From positions 1 through 64,000 of the forward strand of contig CALSPM010000001.1 in assembly GCA_943788235.1 (NCBI GenBank): a stretch of 64,000 nt of DNA, read 5' to 3'. The stretch's first letter is position 1; the number at the start of each line of letters is the position of its first letter. The translations under genes were made by a program, and so were the position numbers. This document shows positions 1 through 9,213 of this stretch, in pieces. The notes beneath the pieces are model-generated. The model had not been told where the DNA came from. It was given only the letters and a program-made list of their open reading frames with translations, and did not search any database. This stretch comes from an uncultured Cyclobacteriaceae bacterium. Its GTDB lineage: Bacteria; Bacteroidota; Bacteroidia; Cytophagales; Cyclobacteriaceae.

Positions 1-404
1 CTTTTTGGGTTAAGGGGTCTTCCATGAATTTACATATATGACTTGTAAAAAACTAGCTAGCAAACACAAAATTAGCCTTACAAGGATTTAATATTTTAAT
101 AATAAGTTGCTCCATTGTACCCGATAGTCTACCACCAAATAAGCGATAGGGATAGAAGAGTTATTAAACTTAAAGTTAGATAAAATTGTTATGCATGCAG
201 CGTAATTTATGAAATAATAAATACTCAAAATGGATTAATAATAGATCATGTATTATTTCAGGTTACTCAGCCAAACCAATGGCCTTTTCGGAACTGCTCT
301 AATCTAATTAAAGCCTAATTTTTCTCTTCAATTAATAATTAACTTTGTCTCCGTGCAACTTTATTGCTTCATGTGGCATCCCCTTATTGTAACCTTAAAT
401 ATTA
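1..404. other. 5' gene-free stretch
   Basis: No convincing coding region is visible; all frames are short and A+T-rich. The right part must hold the promoter of the sigma-factor gene. A perfect match to the Bacteroidota -7 consensus TAnnTTTG (TAACTTTG) lies at about 340-347, roughly 58 bases before the start codon, but no clear -33 TTTG is seen. The left part may be the 3' side of a gene lying outside the window. Confidence 0.5.
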
Positions 405-989
405 ATGTTGTTGATCCAAAAATCAATTGTTCTTGATGAAATCTTGTTGAAATGCAAAAACAAGGATAAAACGGCTCAAAACAAGCTTTTTGAAAAGTTA
501 GCACCTAGAATGCTCGGCATTTGCTTTCGATACATAGCCGATCGGTCTGAGGCTGAACACATCATGATTGAGGGAATGGTTAAAGTTTTTAATAAAATTG
601 GTCAATATAAAGGTGATAGTCCTTTTGAGGCTTGGGTCAGACGCATCATGATCAATGAATGCTTAATGTACTTGAGAAAAACAAAAAAGATGACCTTACT
701 AGAAACTTCTCTTGATACTTATGAGGGAAAAATCGCGGGCCATTGGCCGGAAGATTCCATTGATTCTGAAGTACTTGTTGGATTGATTCAGTCTCTTCCT
801 TTAGGTTACCGTAGTGTATTTAACCTATATGCTATAGAGGGATATTCACATGCTGAGGTTGCCGAGATGCTTCAAATAAGCGTGAATACATCGAAATCAC
901 AGTTAAGTCGAGCCAGAAGTTTTTTGCAGAAGAGATTGGTAGCATTAAATATCCAGAAACCTAAAAACCATCGCAATGAAATCATCTAA
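405..989 (+). CDS. ECF RNA polymerase sigma factor
   Basis: An alternative sigma factor of the extracytoplasmic-function class that directs RNA polymerase to a small regulon. Of 194 residues, about 25-90 match sigma region 2 (the helix around FEAWVRRIMINECLMYLRK is the usual core- and -10-binding segment). Residues about 122-178 match region 4, with the helix-turn-helix around GYSHAEVAEMLQISVNTSKS and the typical SRAR tail. The start is the first ATG of the frame. The next gene overlaps the 3' end by 14 bases, so the two are translationally coupled, as is common for a sigma factor and its membrane-bound regulator. Family assignment is firm; the regulon is unknown. Confidence 0.93.
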   Translation: MLLIQKSIVLDEILLKCKNKDKTAQNKLFEKLAPRMLGICFRYIADRSEAEHIMIEGMVKVFNKIGQYKGDSPFEAWVRRIMINECLMYLRKTKKMTLLETSLDTYEGKIAGHWPEDSIDSEVLVGLIQSLPLGYRSVFNLYAIEGYSHAEVAEMLQISVNTSKSQLSRARSFLQKRLVALNIQKPKNHRNEII

Positions 990-1605
990 TGAAATCGATC
1001 GTAAGTTTAAGAATGGTGTGGACAATTTTGAACTCACGCCTAAATCAAATAGTTGGGATCAAGTGGCCGAGAAAATCGATCAAAATAACAATCATCATTT
1101 TTGGATGGCGAGCGCCGCGGCTGTTTCACTGCTCTGCATCTTCACTTTTATATTGGTTCAAACAATGTCTGAATCATCAACCGAACCAGTGCTGGCGGTT
1201 AAAAATGCATTTAATTCAGAACTACCCAAGGCCATCCCTGAATTAGAAGTGAATAAAGAATCTGAAGTTCCCGTAATTATTCCGAAGATGGACCTTATTA
1301 AGCTGGCTAAGTCACCTGAAATCCTTGAGGATGATCATCCTGAGCGCTCAGCAAAGGTAATGATCTCACTGAAGTCAAAATCCTTTGAACCTATCGCGGT
1401 TTCGGAGCCCAAATTCTCGATTCAATTGGCCTATTTGATAGGTTCTGATGATGTAGTTATGAGTAAAAAGGAATCACAAAGAAAGACACTCGCCAAGATT
1501 TTAAAATATGCGAGAAACAAGGCTCCTGCCGATATCATTGGAGACTTAAGAGCTGCAAAAAATAACTTTTTGCAGTTTGAAAAAATGATTGCTAAAAATG
1601 ATTGA
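976..1605 (+). CDS. single-pass membrane protein, putative anti-sigma partner
   Basis: No family recognised with certainty. The 209-residue protein has a hydrophilic N-terminus with a short helical stretch (SWDQVAEKI), one strong transmembrane segment at about 43-64 and a Pro/Glu/Lys-rich extracytoplasmic C-terminus. This topology, and the 14-base overlap with the upstream ECF sigma gene, is that of Bacteroidota membrane anti-sigma factors, but the cytosolic part (about 40 residues) is short and lacks an obvious zinc-binding anti-sigma motif. Role as a sigma regulator is inferred from context. The next gene follows within about 25 bases. Confidence 0.7.
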   Translation: MKSSNEIDRKFKNGVDNFELTPKSNSWDQVAEKIDQNNNHHFWMASAAAVSLLCIFTFILVQTMSESSTEPVLAVKNAFNSELPKAIPELEVNKESEVPVIIPKMDLIKLAKSPEILEDDHPERSAKVMISLKSKSFEPIAVSEPKFSIQLAYLIGSDDVVMSKKESQRKTLAKILKYARNKAPADIIGDLRAAKNNFLQFEKMIAKND

Positions 1606-1627
1606 TTATATAACACCTCCATATATT

Positions 1628-2830
1628 ATGCGCTTTTTCTTATTATGCATCTTGACTTATCCTTTGTCATTATTTGCCGATCCTACCGCTGATACGGTGA
1701 TTATAGAGTTTGAGGATGAAACCCAAATCATCATTTATGCTGAGACCAGAGCACAATTGAAACAACTCAATGATTACAACATCAATCAGATTGTTTCGGA
1801 TTTGAATAATGCTGTGGGCGGAAAGGAGTTACCAGATTATTATCATATAAAAAACAACTCTGGTAAAAGATATTTAAAGGATTCAACCCTCATTTATGAA
1901 AGTGGGAAGGATTTTAAGATTCGAATGGGTAATGTAACTCTTGAAATTGATGGGCTCAAAGAAGATCAAAGTTTAGAAGATAAATGGTATGAATTGGCAG
2001 ATGAATTTTCAAATTGGAATTTCGAGGGAGGGCAACAATATCATTACGATAGTATTGAAGGTTTCACGAGAACCTCGAGAGCCTATTATAAAAAAAAGCC
2101 ATGGATTTCTGATTTGAAGCGTTACAGTTATGACGCATGAAGATCACATATAAAGGCACCCTTCATAATTTTAATATTGAAATGGGATTAAATAATTGGT
2201 TAGATAAAGGCGGAAGTCTCAATGGGCTTGCTGATGACAGTTATTCGGTTAAACCCTGGGGCTCATGGTATTTTGGATTGGCCTCAGTCAATAAAACCCA
2301 ACTTTATAGTATTCTTGTTTTTAGAATGGGGTGCAGGGCTAAGCTGGTACAATTGGAAATTGGAAGATCCAAGTTATCAGGTCACTAAAGCTACCACCCA
2401 AGTCAAATTTGCTCAGCCGGTCAATATAAATGATATAGAAGCTATTAAGAGTAAGTTGGTGGCGAGCTACTTGAATGTTTCATTGGTCCCTTTATTCGAT
2501 TTTGCCCAAGGCACCCGTAAGGTGATCGTGAATGAAGCAGGTAGTTTTAAATGGAATAGGTCAAAAAAAATAGGCTTTCGAATAGGGGTAGGTGGTTACT
2601 TGGGCTACCGGATGTATGGACGTTCAAAATATGTGTATAAAGAAGATAATAAGTTGAGAAATAAAGAAAAAGACAATGGAAACTTCTATTTGAGTAATGT
2701 ACGCTATGGACTCAGAGGTAGAGTTGGCTGGAGAGGAATGGATCTTTTTGTTAACTACGATTTAAATCAAGTTTTCACCAGTGGTAACGGGCCTGAGTTA
2801 AATGCCTTTTCCTTTGGGATCATTCTGTAA
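1628..2830 (+). pseudogene. outer-membrane beta-barrel-type protein, two compensating frameshifts
   Basis: The frame opening near 1628 starts with a signal peptide (MRFFLLCILTYPLSLFA) and runs to a stop at 2138-2140. Coding continues one frame back from 2137 (TYKGTLHNFNIEMGLNNWL) to about 2310, then returns to the original frame and runs to 2830. The last part has barrel-like alternating strands (GFRIGVGGYLGYRMYG, RYGLRGRVGWRGMDLFVNY) and ends in a hydrophobic strand with an aromatic residue. Spliced, this gives a secreted protein of about 400 residues with a C-terminal barrel, third gene of the sigma-factor operon. The stop and the next ATG overlap as ATGA, so real coupling of two genes is possible at the first junction, but the second junction can only be a shift. 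Damage or sequencing indels are both possible. Confidence 0.6.
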
Positions 2831-2902
2831 TTAGAAGTCGGCATTAAATTAAAGAGCGTTATTATGATGATTACACTCGTACACATCAAGGCGTTTAGGG
2901 GA

Positions 2903-4141
2903 TCACCTTTTTTCGAACACCCTTACATAATCTATGATTAGTTTTTGAGAGGTGAGATCAGGATCTATACCTTGAGCACCACCCCAATTCCCACCCATGG
3001 CCAAATTAATAATCAAGTTATGTGCTTGATAAAAAGGCCACTCTAGGTCATTGGCTGTTTTGTCGTAGACATAAGAGGGCACTCCATCAATAAGGCCTAT
3101 CATTTCATTTGGACTCCACTCCATGGTGTAGGTATGAAAACTACCGACCATATCTGTCACCTGGGTGGTGCTGGTTATCTGATTGTTGCGTTTAAAATAA
3201 TAGGCAGGAGTATGAACGGATAGATGGGCGATACCATCTCCCGAAAGTGGATGTGTTTCATAACCGACATTCTCTAAAATATCTATTTCCCCACAATATG
3301 GCCAGGAGCCCTCATCAACATAGCTATCTCCTAACAGCCATCCAGCGGCCCAATATCCTTTTTTGTCGGGAACACGAGCTCTAAATTCTATTTTCCCATA
3401 CAAAAAGGAAACTTTACCTCTGGTAGTAAGCCGGGCCGAGGTCCATATATTTGTTTGTGCTTCTTTAAGGGCCTCTATGATGAGATTTCCTTCTTTTACT
3501 CTCGCATTTTTTTGATCTGCCTTGGTATAATATTGAATTTCGTCATTTCCCCACCCCCAATTGCCTACATCGAACACCCATTTTGAGGTATCTATCTCAG
3601 TTCCATTAAATTCATCAGACCAGACCATGGCCCAGTCTTCACCCTCCATGCGCTGGGTATAGGTTTGAGGTGAGGATTCATGAACGGACATCAATTCAAA
3701 TGTTATTTTTTGAATCTTAGCCACACCCTTGATATGTAATTTAATCTTATGTGCACCGGCATTCAAGGGACTCCCATCTACAAGGCCATAACCAAGGTTT
3801 TTATCAAAGGAAATTTGGCCTGTAATCTTGTAGTGTCTTGCTTCTTTATTGTCTACATAATCTTCAAGATAAACAGTCGCATCGGAGTGATCGGAGCCAT
3901 AAATTTTTACTTGATACCGTCCTGCTTGAGGGACGTTTAAATCAAAAATGATCCAACCCTGATTTGCCGTATTAAATTGTCCATCTTCCACTTTTACATC
4001 TGTTGATATTTCGGAATAGTTAGTTGTAGAGAGTGAGATGACGTCTACTTCTTGAAATTGGACCTCCTTTTCTTGATGCAATGATTTAGCGGTACAACCC
4101 ATTAAAAAAATGAGAATAGGGGTAATTGATTTTAGAGCCAT
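2903..4141 (-). CDS. glycoside hydrolase family 16 lipoprotein (beta-glucanase, laminarinase-like)
   Basis: Secreted endo-beta-1,3(4)-glucanase. The N-terminus is a lipoprotein signal (LIFLMGC, lipid-carrying Cys16). Residues about 30-155 form a beta-rich module resembling a carbohydrate-binding domain, and about 170-412 form the GH16 fold. The catalytic signature is present as GEIDILENVG, giving nucleophile E285, D287 and acid/base E290; AMGGNWGG near the C-terminus is also family-typical. The gene overlaps the end of the upstream sugar-transporter gene by 10 bases, so the two are one operon: polymer cutting at the cell surface followed by sugar uptake. GH16 covers several glucan and galactan specificities; the laminarinase call is inferred. 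Confidence 0.92.
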   Translation of the reverse strand: MALKSITPILIFLMGCTAKSLHQEKEVQFQEVDVISLSTTNYSEISTDVKVEDGQFNTANQGWIIFDLNVPQAGRYQVKIYGSDHSDATVYLEDYVDNKEARHYKITGQISFDKNLGYGLVDGSPLNAGAHKIKLHIKGVAKIQKITFELMSVHESSPQTYTQRMEGEDWAMVWSDEFNGTEIDTSKWVFDVGNWGWGNDEIQYYTKADQKNARVKEGNLIIEALKEAQTNIWTSARLTTRGKVSFLYGKIEFRARVPDKKGYWAAGWLLGDSYVDEGSWPYCGEIDILENVGYETHPLSGDGIAHLSVHTPAYYFKRNNQITSTTQVTDMVGSFHTYTMEWSPNEMIGLIDGVPSYVYDKTANDLEWPFYQAHNLIINLAMGGNWGGAQGIDPDLTSQKLIIDYVRVFEKR

Positions 4142-5674
4142 TTGATCAATGTGGTTTCAAGTTCCTCCAAGGATTTTCCTTTGGTTTCTGGTAATATTTT
4201 TAATAAGACAAAGAAGCCCACCGCAGCAATAGCACCAAAGATGAAGAAACTCATGGCGTTGCCTAAGTTTGATAACTCCCATGGAAATACAAGCTGTACG
4301 GCAGAGCTTATAAATGAATTAACGAAGGCAACAATGCCAATGGCAATTCCCCTGTACTTAATGGGATATAACTCGGACAATAAGACCCACATGACGGGTC
4401 CAAGTGAGAAAGCAAAGCAGGCGATAAATCCTAAAATACCTACAAGAACTAAAGTAGCATTTATTTGGGTGGCTGCCTCAAGAATAAGGCCGTCATTTTT
4501 AGAGTAAGTACTGTTTCCCAAGATAGTTTTCATTTCTTCCTTAAAGTCGACATCATTTTGGTATTCATTACCCGCAATAGGGATCAGGTTTTCTGACTTT
4601 TCGAATTTGAACTGATAAATATCTTGTAATTTGAGTTGATATGTAGCTTGACTAAAGCCAAAGGCACATAAAAGTAAACTTATGGCAATACCCGCTGTAC
4701 CCACCAAGCAGTAAGGGTCTTCTTCCTGCTCGATCAATTAAGTACATCGCAATAAAGGTGAAAAGGACAGTAACGGAACTTAATAGGATACCCGATGAAA
4801 AAGCAGCATCAGTACCTATACCCGTTTGTTTAAAAATAGAGGTAGCATAAAAATAAATGGCATTTATCCCTGTAATTTGCTGTAAAACACCTACTACCAA
4901 TCCTACGATCATAATAAAACGTAAACTAGGTTTTAAAATATCGGTCCATTTGACTTGCTGTAATTCTTTATCTTTATCGATACTTTTTTCTATCGAAGAT
5001 ATTTCCTTCTCAGCCCTATTTTTACCGTGAATTTGATTTAGGACTTGTTTGGCTTCTATGTATTTATTTTTAAGATAAAGCCATCTGGGACTCCTTGGCA
5101 CGAAGAATAATGCCAGAAAATAGAGTAGTGCTGGAAAGAGTTCTACGCCGAGCATCCACCTCCATACATTCTCATCATTCAAGAATAAATGCTCAGGGCT
5201 ATTGTATTTATTGAAAAAATAATTACTCAAAAAAGCAGCAAAGAATCCCAAAACAATGTTTAACTGCTGTATAGAGACCAAAACTCCTCGATTTTCAGCT
5301 GTTGAAATTTCAGCGATATACATGGGTGCCAAAATTAAAGCAGCACCAAAGGCGAGCCCTCCAATCATTCTGGCCAGAGACAACATCTCATAGGTAATCG
5401 CATAAGCTGAGAGCAATGCCGATACGGCATAGAGGAAGGCAACCAATAAGAGTATTTTTTTTCGTCCCAAACGATCACTCAACCTCCCAGAAAAAATCAT
5501 GGCGATCATGGCTGCCCAAGAAGGTGCACTGACCACCCATCCAATCTGCCCATCGGTTAAATTGAATTCAGGTCCGACGTAAGACATCACACCTGAAATA
5601 ATACCCGCATCAAACCCAAATAAAAATCCCCCGAGAGAAACGACAAAGGAGATGAACAGTAATTTTTTTGACAT
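4132..5674 (-). CDS. MFS sugar porter (SP family), frameshifted
   Basis: Proton/sugar symporter-type major facilitator, inner membrane, about 12 helices. The N-terminal part (5674 to about 4710) has the family signatures GRLSDRLGRKK, PRSPRWLY, QQITGINAIYFY and DRAGRRP. The C-terminal part, in another frame, continues with VGTAGIAIS and ends with the classic PETKGKSLEELE. The reading frame breaks around 4700-4712, in the run CTTGGTGGG of the minus strand; removing one G would restore RRPLLLVGTAG. The parts together match the usual length of about 520 residues. Either a recent inactivating indel or a sequencing error; both flanks look conserved. It should import the glucose or oligosaccharides released by the overlapping GH16 gene. 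Confidence 0.85.
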
Positions 5675-5923
5675 ATTTTTTTAGATTATTGCGGGTTCTT
5701 TTTTTGGTTTATGTTCTACTTTCTATTAAAATAAAAGCTCAATTTATACAGAAATTAGTTTGGGATTGATTTTGAAACCCAACGACTTAATTTTTAATTG
5801 AAATTGTTTACGTGCAAGGTTTTCATTAAATAGCACGACAAACATCATCTTTGTAGAAATATTGCAGTTTTTAGATGAACTTTTAGTTGTTTTTTTAAGT
5901 TAATTGAAGGTATTATTGTTTGT
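5675..5923. promoter_or_regulatory. divergent promoter region of sugar porter and crtI
   Basis: This 249-base A+T-rich spacer separates divergently read genes and must contain promoters for both. Close to the crtI start there is a purine stretch GAAGG (about 5906-5910) that could act as ribosome-binding site. The 8-mer TTTTAGTT at 5881-5888 equals one arm of the palindrome in front of the B12-dependent MerR gene at 15760-15780; this could be a regulator half-site, but such A+T-rich 8-mers are expected several times by chance in this window. Confidence 0.35.
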
Positions 5924-7399
5924 ATGCAAAAAGTTAACATAATTGGTTCTGGCTTTTCTTCTTTGTCTGCTGCGTGCTATTTGGCCAAGGCCGGATTTGA
6001 GGTAGATGTATTTGAAAAAAACACATCAATAGGAGGAAGAGCTCGAAAGATGGTCAAAGAAGGATTTACTTTTGATATGGGCCCTAGCTGGTATTGGATG
6101 CCTGATGTTTTTGACAAGTTTTTTCAAGATTTTGGAAATAAAACCTCAGATTTCTATGAATTGAAACGCCTAGCCCCGGCCTATCGGGTTTATTTTGAAG
6201 ATGGTACCTCAATAGATATTCCAGATTCATTAGAAGAAATTTTCAAAATATTTGAAAAAGAAGAAGTGGGAGCGGGTCACCTTTTAGCTAAATTTCTTGA
6301 AGATGCGGGCCATAATTATCGCATAGCTATTGAGAAATTGGTTTATAAACCAGGTATTTCTCCGCTTGAACTCGTGACCTTTGAAACTGTCAAGAAGCTA
6401 GATCAGTTTGTGGTGACCATTAGCCATCAAATAAGGAAACGTTTCAAGAATCCAAAGCTCATCAAAATTTTGGAATTCCCTGTGTTATTTTTGGGAGCTA
6501 AACCTCAAAATACGCCAGCCTTTTATAATTTCATGAATCATGCAGATTTCGTTTTGGGTACTTGGTATCCCATTGGAGGGATGTACAAAGTAGTGGAGGC
6601 CATGGAAACGTTGGCTTTATCATTGGGTGTGAAAATACATACAGGAAGTAATGTAGAAAAAATAGCTACAGAAAATGGTGTCGCAAATGGCCTAGTGATT
6701 GATGGAGTATGGACGCCCTCGGATATTGTGCTGAGTGGGGCAGATTATCATCACACAGAAACGTTATTGCCTAGTCATCTAAGATCTTACAAAGAATCTT
6801 ATTGGGAGAAAAAAACATTTGCTCCGTCCTCACTATTGTTTTATGTCGGTTTTGATAAAAAACTGACTGGTATACTGCATCACATGTTGTTTTTTGATAC
6901 TGATTTTGAAGCCCATGCCAGTGAAATATATGACGATCCTAAATGGCCGAAGGCTCCTTTATTTTATGCCAGTTTTACGAGTCTGACGGATCCTTCAGTA
7001 GCTCCCGAGGGTAGAGAAAGTGGTTTTTTCCTCGTTCCTTTGGCACCTGACTTAGAAGATTCTGAAATCTTACGAGAAAAGTATTTTGATATAATACTCG
7101 CACGATTAGAAAAGCACACTAAGCAATCCATCAAAGCATTCATTTCCTTTAAGGAGTCCTATTGTCTCAATGATTTTAAGGAGGATTATAATTCTTATAA
7201 AGGAAATGCCTACGGATTGGCCAATACCTTATTCCAGACGGCATTTTTAAGGCCGAAAATAATGAGTAAAAAAGTAAAAAATTTATATTTTACTGGACAA
7301 CTAACCGTCCCAGGACCCGGCGTACCCCCTTCTTTGATTTCTGGTAAAATTGCGGCGGAGCTGATCTCTCAAAACACCAGTAAACAAGTATTAACATGA
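5924..7399 (+). CDS. crtI: phytoene desaturase
   Basis: FAD-dependent desaturase that introduces double bases into phytoene to give lycopene, membrane-associated. The N-terminus has the dinucleotide-binding fold (IIGSGFSSLSAACYLAKAG, residues about 5-23, then FEKN) followed by GGRARK. The C-terminus carries the CrtI signature around LYFTGQLTVPGPGVPPSLISG. The 491 residues match the family. It heads the carotenoid operon; its stop overlaps the crtB start (7396-7399). The class as a phytoene desaturase rather than a later carotenoid oxidase is supported by adjacency to crtB and the cyclase. Confidence 0.95.
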   Translation: MQKVNIIGSGFSSLSAACYLAKAGFEVDVFEKNTSIGGRARKMVKEGFTFDMGPSWYWMPDVFDKFFQDFGNKTSDFYELKRLAPAYRVYFEDGTSIDIPDSLEEIFKIFEKEEVGAGHLLAKFLEDAGHNYRIAIEKLVYKPGISPLELVTFETVKKLDQFVVTISHQIRKRFKNPKLIKILEFPVLFLGAKPQNTPAFYNFMNHADFVLGTWYPIGGMYKVVEAMETLALSLGVKIHTGSNVEKIATENGVANGLVIDGVWTPSDIVLSGADYHHTETLLPSHLRSYKESYWEKKTFAPSSLLFYVGFDKKLTGILHHMLFFDTDFEAHASEIYDDPKWPKAPLFYASFTSLTDPSVAPEGRESGFFLVPLAPDLEDSEILREKYFDIILARLEKHTKQSIKAFISFKESYCLNDFKEDYNSYKGNAYGLANTLFQTAFLRPKIMSKKVKNLYFTGQLTVPGPGVPPSLISGKIAAELISQNTSKQVLT

Positions 7400-8234
7400 C
7401 GTTGTTATACGATGATCTGACCCAGGCGTGTAGCAAAGAAGTAACCCTAAAATACAGTACTTCCTTTTATAAGGCTGTAAACCTATTGTCTCCGACCATT
7501 CAACAAGACATTCATAATATTTATGGGTTTGTGAGATTTGCAGATGAAATTGTAGATACCTTTCATGAGCACAATCAAGAGGAATTACTTAAGCAATTTG
7601 AAGAAGATTTTTATGCGGCACTTAAGTAGGAATTAGTTTAAATCCTATTCTCAATTCCTTTCAAAAAACGATACTTAAATATGACATTGACATATCCTTA
7701 GTCGATGCTTTTATGCGAAGTATGAAAATGGATCTTTATAAATCGCAATATAGTACCCAGGAGGAGTATAAGCAATACATATATGGATCTGCTGATGTGG
7801 TCGGCTTGATGTGTCTTAAAGTTTTTGTCGAAGGTGATCAGAGCTTGTATGAATCACTAAAAGAAAGTGCCATGCGGTTGGGTTCAGCTTTTCAAAAAGT
7901 AAATTTCCTAAGAGATATTAAAAATGATCTAGATGTGTTAAATCGCTCTTATTTTCCCCAAGTGGACTTGGAGAACTTAGATGAACCATCTAAAGACGTT
8001 ATTATCAAAGAAATACAGGAAGATTTTCAGGCAGCGAAAATCGGAATTGCACAGTTGCCTTTAGTTGCTAAATTAGGGGTCTATACCGCTTATTCATATT
8101 ATTTCGAGCTTTTGATAAAGTTGAAAAAAACACCGTCATCAAGACTTTTGGAAACTAGAATAAGAGTGAATAATTTTATGAAATCTTATTTATTTTTTAA
8201 ATCTTATGTAAAAGTTAAATTTAATTTCGTTTGA
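7396..8234 (+). CDS. crtB: phytoene synthase, frameshifted
   Basis: Condenses two geranylgeranyl diphosphates into phytoene, the first committed carotenoid step. The first 77 codons carry the first Asp-rich motif region (GFVRFADEIVDTF). An in-frame TAG then appears at 7627-7629, while the frame one base back continues without interruption as GISLNPILNSFQ, through FMRSMKMDLY, to the second Asp-rich motif NFLRDIKNDLD and the end at 8234. A single missing base around 7620-7627 explains this. The joined protein would have about 279 residues, normal for CrtB. It overlaps crtI by 4 bases and the next gene by 4. Because all other pathway genes look intact, a sequencing indel is as likely as a true loss of pigmentation. 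Confidence 0.88.
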
Positions 8235-8731
8235 AACTCATTTTTATTTGGCTCATATTAACTCCATTGAGTATTCCTGAGTTGAGTATCAGGCCGAAAT
8301 TTCATAGTCAAGAAATTACGCAGGCTTATTTAGATGCATTACAATCAGATGCACAATGGAATTTAAATCCTTTGGTCATGGCTTATGTAGGAGTCTCGGA
8401 GACCATGTTAGCAGAAAATGTTTTTTGGCCTAGAGAAAAATGGAATTATTTCAATAGTGGTAAAGAAAAAATTGAAAAGGCGATTCATCAAAACAAAAAC
8501 AATCCAGAATTACGATACCTCCGTCTGCTAGTTCAACTCAATGCACCTAGCTTTTTAAGCTATGATGAAAGTATTGAAACAGACTTAGAATTTTATATCA
8601 GTAATATTTTGAATTCAGGACTAAATATGACTTGGATTAAAAAATTTTGTGATAATTTATTAGATGGGAAACATCTTTCTAATTTACAACATAGTCGGTT
8701 GAATGCTTTTTTACTTGACTTAAATGATTAA
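8231..8731 (+). CDS. secreted protein of unknown function in the carotenoid operon
   Basis: No known domain recognised. The frame begins with a TTG at 8231 that overlaps the crtB stop (TTGA), so translation is probably coupled. The 166-residue product starts with a likely signal peptide (KLIFIWLILTPLSIP) and continues as a soluble, mostly helical chain (EKIEKAIHQNKNNPELRYLRLLVQLNAP), somewhat reminiscent of a TPR-type helix pair. It lies between crtB and crtZ in the same direction with no gap, which suggests a role tied to pigment production or its membrane context. I recall similar small proteins in other Bacteroidota carotenoid clusters, but function is unknown. Confidence 0.72.
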   Translation: MKLIFIWLILTPLSIPELSIRPKFHSQEITQAYLDALQSDAQWNLNPLVMAYVGVSETMLAENVFWPREKWNYFNSGKEKIEKAIHQNKNNPELRYLRLLVQLNAPSFLSYDESIETDLEFYISNILNSGLNMTWIKKFCDNLLDGKHLSNLQHSRLNAFLLDLND

Positions 8732-8760
8732 TTTTGAATAGATAAATCAAATTGGTCTCG

Positions 8761-9213
8761 ATGAACATCATTGCTTTTGTAAGTACTTTCTTTTTTATGG
8801 AATTCGTAGCTTGGTTTGCCCATAAATATATCATGCATGGCCTATTTTGGAATCTTCATGAAGACCATCATACCAGAGAAAATGAGGCATATATTTTTGA
8901 ACGAAATGATAGTTTCTTTTTGATTTTTGCCACCCCAAGTATGCTCTGTATCATATTAGGTTCCCATTTCTCTTTTTTTTATCTTATGGCTATTGGCTTT
9001 GGTATCGCGGCTTATGGTATTTGTTATTTTTTGGTGCATGACATCTTTATACATCAAAGAATTAAAATTTTCACCAGATCAAATAATGCTTATTTACGTG
9101 CCATACGTAAAGCTCATAAAATACATCATAAGAAGCGGTCGAAGGAGGAAGGTGAGTGCTTTGGGATGTTACTAGTTCCGCTAAAGTATTTCAAATCAGA
9201 GTGGAGCAAATGA
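8761..9213 (+). CDS. crtZ: beta-carotene hydroxylase (sterol desaturase fold)
   Basis: Membrane di-iron hydroxylase that adds 3-OH groups to beta-ionone rings, giving zeaxanthin. The 150-residue protein has the family histidine clusters: HKYIMH (H21, H26), HEDHH (H33, H36, H37), HDIFIH (H93, H98) and HKIHH (H119, H122, H123), interleaved with hydrophobic helices. The ATG at 8761 is preferred over the upstream TTG at 8752, since the family begins right at the first helix. Its stop overlaps the start of the lycopene cyclase (ATGA at 9210-9213). Confidence 0.93.
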   Translation: MNIIAFVSTFFFMEFVAWFAHKYIMHGLFWNLHEDHHTRENEAYIFERNDSFFLIFATPSMLCIILGSHFSFFYLMAIGFGIAAYGICYFLVHDIFIHQRIKIFTRSNNAYLRAIRKAHKIHHKKRSKEEGECFGMLLVPLKYFKSEWSK

